Of a stretch of DNA of 8,600 nucleotides, positions 1 through 4,758 are shown in pieces. Source of the DNA: Deltaproteobacteria bacterium (GTDB lineage Bacteria; Desulfobacterota; Binatia; Bin18); the NCBI GenBank assembly GCA_016200595.1, contig JACQEL010000050.1, forward strand, positions 1 through 8,600, in the 5' to 3' direction. Numbering within the stretch: position 1 is the stretch's first letter; the number at the start of each line of letters is the position of its first letter. The notes below the pieces were generated by a model, which saw only the letters and a program-made list of their open reading frames with translations, ran no database searches and had not been told where the DNA came from. Position numbers and translations under genes: made by a program.

Positions 1-99
1 CCGCAGCATGCGGGCTTCGTTGCTGCCCATCTGGCGGCTAAACCCTACCATGTCTGTGAACATAATCGCGGCTAACTTGCGGGTCTCAGCTTGAGTCAT
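1..99 (-). CDS. Class III adenylate/guanylate cyclase, N-terminal fragment (copy 1, runs off left edge)
   Basis: Reading leftward from the ATG at 97-99, the 33 visible residues include TRKLAAIMFTDMVGFS and then GSNEARMLR. This is the start of a class III nucleotide cyclase domain, and the Asp of FTDMVGF is the first metal-binding aspartate of the family. The stretch is almost identical to the starts of the two other cyclase copies in the window (residues 14-40 of copy 2 and 13-39 of copy 3), so this is a third tandem copy. The gene lies 16 nt downstream of copy 2's stop codon. An AAAGGG Shine-Dalgarno-like site at 109-114 is spaced 9 nt from the ATG. No promoter like those of copies 2 and 3 is present, so it is probably translated from a shared transcript with copy 2. 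Domains beyond the first 33 residues cannot be seen. Confidence 0.88.
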   Translation of the reverse strand, partial: MTQAETRKLAAIMFTDMVGFSRQMGSNEARMLR

Positions 100-115
100 C
101 GGGTGCTACCCTTTG

Positions 116-2041
116 CTACTTCAGCCCGGCCTTGCGCAGAGCGCCAAGTTCACGCTCCAACATTGCTGGATCTTTGAAGGGCATATTGCGCTTCGCCCCC
201 TCCAGCGAAGAGTTGGGATTGAGCCGCAGAATTTCTGCCACCTCAGCCCGTGCTTCTTCCTCCCGACCTAATTCAGCATAGCAGATCGCCAAATTCACAT
301 GGTCTCCCAGAAACGTCGGAGCGAACGAGAGCGCTTTCTGCGAGGCAGCGATTGCTTCCGCACACCGCCCCGCCACACGATAGGCAAAACCTAAGCCCTG
401 TAAGTGATAGACTGGATACCTGGGACTGAGACGCAAGCCTTTCTCTATCACCCCGATGCCCTCCTCTGGTCGTCCCGCATAGGTCAGAATAGTTCCTAGC
501 ACCCTGTAACCATTAGCCCAATTGGGATCGAGGACCAGGGCTTGTTCTGCCTCGGCAAGGGCCTGCTCATGCTGCTTTTTATACAGATATATCCAGCCCA
601 ACTGGCTGTGGGCCAAAGGGAGGGAGTCGTCTAAAGCAAGAGCTTTTTGCTCCAGTGCAAAGGCTTGCTCCATAGACTGAGCAGGGTCTTTATTCCCGGA
701 AAAATTTAAAATGTAGGTTATTCCCAGCCTTGCATATGCCTCGGCAAAAGTGGGGTCCAATTCAAGGACATGCTCAAACAGCTGCCGTGCCGACTCATTG
801 GCTTCTTGCTGCCCTTCGATTATGGCGCGAGACTGAGCCTCGGTGCTGCGTAAGTAATAGTCATATGCCTCTAGGTTCTCCGTGCGTTTACGCACCAGTA
901 GCCCTTGCCTGGTCAGCGTTAACTGGAGCTTCAGCGTCGTCACGATCTTCTGTACGATCTCATCTTGTAGGGCGAAGAGGTCTTGCATAGGTCGATCGTA
1001 GCGTTCAGCCCACAGATGGTTATCCTGCACGGCGTCAATCAACTGCACGGTGACCCGCACTTGGTTGCCCGCCCTGCGTATGCTGCCTTCGAGCACGTAT
1101 TTCACCCCGAGATCCTTGCTGATGTCTGGTGCCTTTACCACTTTCCCTTTGTAGGTGAAGGCGGAATTACGAGAAATGACGAACAGACTGGAGAGCTGAG
1201 AGAGGCTGGCGGTCAATTCCTCGGTGATGCCGTCACTGAAGTATTCCTGCTCGGAGTCACCACTCAGGTTCACGAAGGGCAACACAACAATCGAGGGCTT
1301 GTCGGGCAACGGTAGCGTCTCGTGAGTACGGATTTCGGGTTGCGGACTACGGCTTAATGAGGGTGACAAGAGCGCGATGATCGCTTCCCCAATGAGCACT
1401 CCCACTACCAGCCCGGCCCAGGCAAGGTGGGTAGTCCCTACCCGCCGGAGCTTTCGCCCTTGCCGTCGCAACGCTTGGGGCAGCCCTGTAGAGTGGTCGG
1501 GCAGCAAGGCATAGATGGGGAACCGCTCGGCAATCCCCTTCAGCTTCGGCCGCCCTAACGACACCACCGTGCCGAGCAGCAGCTTCTTCTCCACCTCCTT
1601 ATAGACAACCTGAGAGAGGCAAATGGTATCGGGCTCAGCCAGCGTTTGCAGCCGGGAAGCGATGTTGACTCCATCTCCGAAGACATCGCCGTCCCGCTGC
1701 ACGATATCGCCCGAGTGGATGCCGATGCGGACATGAATCTGCTCGGCTGCTTCTTTCTCGTCGTTATGGGAACGGAATTGCGTCTGGATACGCTGGGCGC
1801 ACTGAACCGCGTTGACGACAGAAGGGAAATCCACCAAGAACGCATCACCCACCGTCTTGATGATCGTACCGTGATGCTCAGTTACAGCCTGCTTGATGAT
1901 CTGGTTATGGATGTCCAGCAGCCGCAGCATGCGGGCTTCGTCGGCGCCCATTTGGTGACTGAAGCCGACGATATCGGTGAACATGATCGCGGCCAGGCGG
2001 CGGGTCTCGCTTCGTAGTGCACTAGCGCTGTCCTCGGGCAT
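116..2041 (-). CDS. Membrane-anchored class III adenylate cyclase with TolB-like and TPR regions (copy 2, intact)
   Basis: This 641-aa protein probably makes cAMP from ATP on the cytoplasmic side of the inner membrane. Residues 14-180 are the cyclase catalytic domain. Metal-binding aspartates are D23 (FTDIVGFS) and D66 (KTVGDAF). K62 and D119 sit where adenine-recognising Lys and Asp are expected, and N126 and R130 (VNIASR) match the transition-state residues, so ATP is the likely substrate (inference from alignment by eye). A single hydrophobic segment lies at about 205-226. Residues 247-350 (DKPSIVVLPF, EYFSDGITEEL) resemble the TolB amino-terminal-like region often fused to these cyclases. 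Residues 413-609 are TPR-like helices, probably a protein-interaction or sensing part. The ATG at 2039-2041 was chosen because the conserved promoter ends 7 nt upstream and copy 3 starts at the equivalent place. All catalytic positions are intact. The signal sensed is unknown. Confidence 0.93.
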   Translation of the reverse strand: MPEDSASALRSETRRLAAIMFTDIVGFSHQMGADEARMLRLLDIHNQIIKQAVTEHHGTIIKTVGDAFLVDFPSVVNAVQCAQRIQTQFRSHNDEKEAAEQIHVRIGIHSGDIVQRDGDVFGDGVNIASRLQTLAEPDTICLSQVVYKEVEKKLLLGTVVSLGRPKLKGIAERFPIYALLPDHSTGLPQALRRQGRKLRRVGTTHLAWAGLVVGVLIGEAIIALLSPSLSRSPQPEIRTHETLPLPDKPSIVVLPFVNLSGDSEQEYFSDGITEELTASLSQLSSLFVISRNSAFTYKGKVVKAPDISKDLGVKYVLEGSIRRAGNQVRVTVQLIDAVQDNHLWAERYDRPMQDLFALQDEIVQKIVTTLKLQLTLTRQGLLVRKRTENLEAYDYYLRSTEAQSRAIIEGQQEANESARQLFEHVLELDPTFAEAYARLGITYILNFSGNKDPAQSMEQAFALEQKALALDDSLPLAHSQLGWIYLYKKQHEQALAEAEQALVLDPNWANGYRVLGTILTYAGRPEEGIGVIEKGLRLSPRYPVYHLQGLGFAYRVAGRCAEAIAASQKALSFAPTFLGDHVNLAICYAELGREEEARAEVAEILRLNPNSSLEGAKRNMPFKDPAMLERELGALRKAGLK

Positions 2042-2048
2042 AGCAGCG

Positions 2049-2078
2049 ATTATCGTGCACGCACCGTGCAGTTGTCAA
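2049..2078 (-). promoter_or_regulatory. Promoter of cyclase copy 2, predicted to give a leaderless mRNA
   Basis: On the minus strand TTGACA (2073-2078) is a perfect -35 box. After an 18-nt spacer comes GATAAT (2049-2054), a 5/6 match to the -10 consensus. Only 7 nt separate the -10 box from the ATG at 2039-2041, so initiation at the usual distance would fall on or next to the start codon. No Shine-Dalgarno sequence precedes this ATG. The same arrangement precedes copy 3. The spacer holds an inverted repeat, TGCAC and GTGCA with a 5-nt gap (2056-2070), which is absent from copy 3's spacer and could be an operator. Confidence 0.72.
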
Positions 2079-2113
2079 ACGGCTGTGGGACGGAGGAAGA
2101 TGCCCTACCCGCA

Positions 2114-2193
2114 GGGTCATACGGCCTGACCCCCTGAACGCTTACCAGCGTTGTAGGGTGGGTCGTGACCCACCCTACGCTGCTCGTCGAGCA
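2114..2193. repeat. Cluster of three palindromic hairpins (REP-like)
   Basis: Three inverted repeats are packed into 80 bp of the gene-free stretch 2042-2339. The first is GGGTCA / TGACCC around a 7-nt loop (2114-2132). The second is a perfect 12-bp arm, GTAGGGTGGGTC / GACCCACCCTAC, around GT (2153-2178); AGCG at 2147 and CGCT at 2178 could extend it past a small bulge. The third is TGCTCG / CGAGCA around one base (2181-2193). Palindromes built on GTAGGGTGGGT are common dispersed repeats in many bacteria (general knowledge). None is followed by a T-run on the minus strand, so they are not classical terminators, but they lie between the 106-aa gene and the copy 2 promoter. The rest of the stretch, 2194-2339, shows nothing I recognise. 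Confidence 0.65.
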
Positions 2194-2339
2194 TCCCGTG
2201 CAAAGATTGGGTCGCTAACTCCAATTCGCCGTCCGGCAAAGGTGCGCCCATCCACGGAGTTGATGCTCCCAATGCCCCATGTGTGTTGCCCCACCGTTTC
2301 CCATGTCCCCTCACCGCTGCCACCCTCGGCTGGCTCCCT

Positions 2340-2660
2340 TCAGCGGGACTTGAGCGCGATTACTTTCGGCTGGTTCCCCTCCGGATTGACCCCAGCATCG
2401 CCCTTGCGCAGGAAACTGGGCGCCACATTCCAGTGCTGACCCTCGTCGGTGATGACCGTCACCGTCTTCTTGTTATAGCGGGTGAGCATGCCCGTCACCG
2501 GGGGCTGGCCGTCTGGCTGGAAGGTGACGCGGTCGCCGATCTTGAACTCCAGCATGTGGGCATGCGCACGCATCTGGTGCAAGAATCGCAGTCGTTCCAC
2601 AATACGATGGTTCAGCGCGATCAGTTCGGCTTCGGTGAGGTCGTCAAGATTGATCTCCAT
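2340..2660 (-). CDS. Conserved hypothetical protein, 106 aa, possible SH3-like/KOW-like fold
   Basis: The N-terminal half (residues 1-40) is a charged helical stretch, MEINLDDLTEAELIALNHRI followed by a run rich in Arg, His and Met. The second half (about 40-85) is beta-rich with IGDRVTF, GMLTRYNKKTVTVITD and WNVAP. That pattern resembles small SH3-like barrels that bind nucleic acid or protein, with a basic loop at RYNKK; this is inference from pattern only. No catalytic motif, signal peptide or membrane segment is visible. The ATG is preceded by AGGAG at a 7-nt spacing, which supports both the start and the reality of the gene. It lies between the decayed cyclase copy 3 and intact copy 2 and interrupts the array. 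It does not resemble the cyclases, and no function can be assigned. Confidence 0.75.
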   Translation of the reverse strand: MEINLDDLTEAELIALNHRIVERLRFLHQMRAHAHMLEFKIGDRVTFQPDGQPPVTGMLTRYNKKTVTVITDEGQHWNVAPSFLRKGDAGVNPEGNQPKVIALKSR

Positions 2661-2699
2661 CGGTGTGCTCCTGTGGGTGTCAGTCTCCTACTGTCTGGA

Positions 2700-2729
2700 C
2701 TCATAGGCGTGTTAGTAACGATCTGTCAC
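2700..2729 (-). promoter_or_regulatory. Possible promoter of the 106-aa gene
   Basis: On the minus strand GTGACA (2724-2729, 5/6 to the -35 consensus) is followed after 18 nt by TATGAG (2700-2705, 4/6 to the -10 consensus). This lies about 40 nt upstream of the ATG, which leaves room for the visible Shine-Dalgarno site. The match is modest and such combinations occur by chance. Confidence 0.3.
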
Positions 2730-2742
2730 TGGTTGTTCATCC

Positions 2743-2994
2743 TCATTTCAGCCCCGCCTTGCGCAGGGCGGCAAGATAGCGCTCTGTTACCAGTGGATCT
2801 TTGAAGTGCACTCGTTCTATCCACAACTCCAGAGAGAAGGTCGGATTGATTTTGAGCAGTTCGGTCGCGGCTCCTCGTGCCTCTTCCTCCCGGCCCAACT
2901 CACTATAAGTAACTGCCAGCGCAAGATAGGCAGCCGGGAGATGCGGATTACGACCAATGGCTTGCTTGAGCACAGTAATTGCCTCTTCATACCG
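2743..2994 (-). pseudogene. Orphaned C-terminal TPR tail of cyclase copy 3
   Basis: From the CGG codon at 2992-2994, the minus strand reads RYEEAITVLKQAIGRNPH and then a TPR helix pair with SELGREEEAR, ending in AALRKAGLK. This aligns without gaps to the last 83 residues of copy 2, including the matching LGREEEAR, HFKDP/PFKDP and ALRKAGLK segments. It is therefore the 3' end of copy 3. It lies in a different reading frame from the 317-aa upstream part because of an internal deletion. A GTG at 2971-2973, with AGAGG eight nt before it and just after the upstream stop, could in principle allow reinitiation of a 76-aa product. No independent function is expected. Confidence 0.82.
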
Positions 2995-3940
2995 CTAGCT
3001 CGCGGCTCACGTCTCCCAGTTTGACCGCTTTGCCTTTGTAGGTGAAGGCCGAGGTGCGAGCAATGACAAAGAGTCCCGAAAGCCTCGAGAGATCAGCGAT
3101 CAGATCCTCGGTGATTCCATCGCTGAAATACTCCTGCTCGGGGTCTTTGCTCATATTGTCAAAGGGCAGCACGACGATGGAGGGCTTGTCGGGCAAGGGC
3201 AACGAGGGAGTACCAGTGGCAGCACTCTCCGGCGGCAGACTTTGCGGAGTAGAAGGAAAGTAGCGAGTCTTCATCACGAGCATGCCCACACTAATCACTC
3301 CCACTACCACCACCGCTGCCACCACCTGCCAGACCCGCTTCTTGTGTTTGAGCTTCACACTCTGGACGTGTAGTGTCTGACGCAAGCCTTTGGGAGAGTC
3401 AGCCAGAAGAGCATAGACGTGGAATCGCTCGGGAATGTTCTTTAACCGCGGACGACCTAACGACACGACAGCCCCAAGCGAGAGCTTCTTGCTCACATCA
3501 CGGTAGACTACGTCTGAGACGCAGATGGTGTCCGGCTCAGCCAGCCCTTGCAAGCGGGAGGCAATGTTCACCCCATCGCCAAACACATCGCCATCGCGTT
3601 GAACGATGTCGCCCAGATGGATGCCGATGCGGACGTGAATCTGCTCGGCTTTCTCCTTCTCGGCATTCTGGGTGCGGAAGTGGGCTTGAATATGTTGCGC
3701 GCATTGCACGGCATGCACGACAGAGGGAAAATCCACTAAGAACGCATCGCCCATGGTCTTGATGACCGTGCCGTGGTGGTCTGTAACAGCGTGCTGAACG
3801 ACTTGGTTATGGATATCCAGCAACCGCAGCATACGGGCTTCGTCGCTGCCCATCTGGCGGCTGAAGCCCACGATATCCGTGAACATGATCGCGGCCAGCT
3901 TGCGGGTCTCGGTCGCCGTCTTTGTCAGGCTCTCTGACAT
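2987..3940 (-). CDS. Truncated class III adenylate cyclase (copy 3, catalytic and TM part, frameshifted after residue 317)
   Basis: The first 317 residues parallel copy 2 closely. The cyclase domain (about 13-180) has metal aspartates D22 (FTDIVGFS) and D65 (KTMGDAF), adenine-site K61 and D118, and catalytic N125 and R129. A single TM segment lies at about 204-223, and the TolB-like region starts at 251 (DKPSIVVLPF). It then ends at RELAV followed by TGA, where copy 2 continues with KYVLEGS. About 244 codons, covering the rest of the TolB-like region and most TPRs, have been lost. The tail survives out of frame at 2743-2994. All catalytic positions remain and the promoter is intact, so a membrane cyclase without its C-terminal region could still be made; whether it is active is unknown. 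The ATG at 3938-3940 matches copy 2's start relative to the shared promoter. Confidence 0.85.
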   Translation of the reverse strand: MSESLTKTATETRKLAAIMFTDIVGFSRQMGSDEARMLRLLDIHNQVVQHAVTDHHGTVIKTMGDAFLVDFPSVVHAVQCAQHIQAHFRTQNAEKEKAEQIHVRIGIHLGDIVQRDGDVFGDGVNIASRLQGLAEPDTICVSDVVYRDVSKKLSLGAVVSLGRPRLKNIPERFHVYALLADSPKGLRQTLHVQSVKLKHKKRVWQVVAAVVVVGVISVGMLVMKTRYFPSTPQSLPPESAATGTPSLPLPDKPSIVVLPFDNMSKDPEQEYFSDGITEDLIADLSRLSGLFVIARTSAFTYKGKAVKLGDVSRELAV

Positions 3941-3947
3941 GGCAGCG

Positions 3948-3977
3948 ATTATCCCCCTGCTGCCTCTCAGTTGTCAA
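3948..3977 (-). promoter_or_regulatory. Promoter of cyclase copy 3, predicted to give a leaderless mRNA
   Basis: On the minus strand TTGACA (3972-3977) and GATAAT (3948-3953) are separated by 18 nt, and the -10 box ends 7 nt before the ATG. Boxes, spacing, the CAGCCGTTTGACAACTG context and the GATAATCGCTGC segment all match copy 2's upstream region. The spacer interior differs (GC-rich here, with no inverted repeat). Similarity stops just upstream of the -35 region, at about 3984. The start has no convincing Shine-Dalgarno sequence at normal spacing. Confidence 0.72.
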
Positions 3978-3984
3978 ACGGCTG

Positions 3985-4165
3985 AAGAAGGTATGACACC
4001 ACCTATCTGACCATACTTGAGACGGAGGGCACGAGGTTGCCCGAGTACGCTGGATTATGTCAGCAAAAGAGTCTGGAGCGTGTGGGTCCAATCTTCAATC
4101 CCTTTCACGCAGAACTCCCAATCTGCTGCATCCAGTTCCCAGAGGGGATTGACCGCAGTTGGCCC
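3985..4165 (-). other. Intergenic stretch with a 37-codon open segment after the antitoxin stop
   Basis: Between copy 3's promoter and the antitoxin gene there is no complete gene. Directly after the antitoxin's TAG, in the same frame, the minus strand stays open for 37 codons (4055-4165). The amino-acid pattern looks protein-like: NPLWELDAADWEFCV, then KGIEDWTHTLQTLLLT, then TAA. It has no ATG and no Shine-Dalgarno site. It may be a coding fragment from a decayed gene or chance. I do not recognise a family. The part at 3985-4054 shows nothing clear. Confidence 0.35.
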
Positions 4166-4423
4166 CTACAATTTCCCTGTTGTCATGGCCTGTTCGAGGG
4201 TTTCACGGATGAGCCGCGTATAGGGAATGCCCCGCGCTTTTGCCCGCGCCTTCACCGCGTCAAGCAACGACTTGGGCACGCGCATGTTGAGTTGCCCGTC
4301 TTTTTTCTCGAACTCGAACCGCACGGGCCTTGCGCCAGAGAGGTCGTATTTCGTGAGGTCAGCGGTTGCAACAAAGCGCTCCGCTTCGGCATCGGTCTTA
4401 AAGGTTGGGATTTTCTTCTTCAT
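4166..4423 (-). CDS. brnA: CopG-family antitoxin (ribbon-helix-helix), partner of a BrnT-like toxin
   Basis: This 85-aa protein begins MKKKIPTFKTDAEAERFV, followed by a linker with LTKYDLSG. The C-terminal part (about 45-80) reads QLNMRVPKSLLDAVKARAKA then IPYTRLIRETLEQAM. This is a ribbon-helix-helix DNA-binding domain of the CopG-type antitoxin family, in which the beta strand (QLNMRVP) contacts the operator. It should bind and neutralise the upstream toxin and repress the shared promoter, as is usual for the family. The start is the ATG at 4421-4423, inside the toxin's 3' end, with AGAGG nine nt upstream. A longer in-frame extension upstream is overlap with the toxin gene in another frame and was not used. 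The 26-nt overlap implies translational coupling. The symbol follows the BrnT/BrnA naming; the sequence is the CopG_antitoxin variety, so the symbol is tentative. Confidence 0.82.
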   Translation of the reverse strand: MKKKIPTFKTDAEAERFVATADLTKYDLSGARPVRFEFEKKDGQLNMRVPKSLLDAVKARAKARGIPYTRLIRETLEQAMTTGKL

Positions 4424-4682
4424 AGTGTTTAACCTCTTTTGCGTGCATGTACCGTGCGCTGATCGGACGGATAAGCTGTTTCCTGCCGCTCTTTCGGATC
4501 GTGAAGACGATGAACACGCTACGACCCTGCTTGGTTTTACCAATTGCCCTCATGCGCGTCTCTGTTTGAGAGTGCGCCAGATCAGGCAGAATCATGATCG
4601 GGCGTTTGAACAGGTCTTCAGTCTCAGCGATTGAAACGCCGTGCTCTTGGCATTTCTTTTGGACGGACAGTCTCAGGCTCAA
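4398..4682 (-). CDS. brnT: BrnT-like type II toxin (RNase-type), unusual N-terminus
   Basis: The protein has the BrnT pattern: EHGVSIAETEDLF near residues 14-26, then a middle containing RAIGKTKQGRSVFIVFT, and the closing ISARYMHAKEVKHYEEE that is the family's signature end. BrnT toxins fold like RelE-type ribonucleases and block translation (family knowledge). The toxin precedes and overlaps its antitoxin, the normal BrnT order. The start is uncertain: the frame opens after a TGA at 4695-4697 and offers no ATG, only TTG at 4680-4682, a GTC and CTG codons. The usual N-terminal F-E-W-D-type motif is missing; the start reads LSLRLSVQKKCQ instead. The 5' end may be eroded, or the gene may be translated from a rare start codon. 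The length of about 90-95 aa is normal. Confidence 0.75.
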   Translation of the reverse strand: MSLRLSVQKKCQEHGVSIAETEDLFKRPIMILPDLAHSQTETRMRAIGKTKQGRSVFIVFTIRKSGRKQLIRPISARYMHAKEVKHYEEENPNL

Positions 4683-4758
4683 ATCAAGTAGGACTCAAAC
4701 AAGGGAGAACTGCTGGAGTGTTGAGCGTAACGGTATTGAGTGACCCGCCGGTCATCCT
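4683..4758 (-). other. Short gap between kinase and toxin genes with a small palindrome
   Basis: Downstream of the kinase stop, TGACC / GGTCA around a 4-nt loop (4741-4754) makes a 5-bp stem. No T-run follows it on the minus strand, so it is at best a weak terminator. TTGAG motifs recur at about 4722 and 4736, but I could not identify a promoter for the toxin-antitoxin pair with any confidence. Confidence 0.3.

Noticed and set aside
983..2017. Plus-strand open frames opposite cyclase copy 2 (983-1315, 1646-2017)
   Set aside because: They are shadows of a clearly recognisable cyclase coding frame, with no family resemblance of their own.
2117..2323. 68-aa minus-strand open frame downstream of the 106-aa gene
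   Set aside because: It spans the hairpin cluster, lacks a ribosome binding site, and its translation is not recognisable. A segment with PDGELELATQSLHGMLDE looks slightly protein-like but is too short to support.
2283..2804. 173-aa plus-strand open frame
   Set aside because: It runs antisense through the 106-aa gene, which has a good ribosome binding site and protein-like composition; the plus frame shows no recognisable domain.
4424..4543. Upstream extension of the antitoxin frame (40 extra residues)
   Set aside because: It overlaps the toxin in another frame, is Ser/Arg-rich and unlike the family, while the internal ATG at 4421-4423 has a proper ribosome binding site.
4741..4754. TGACC/GGTCA palindrome as a rho-independent terminator of the kinase gene
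   Set aside because: The stem is only 5 bp and no T-run follows on the minus strand.
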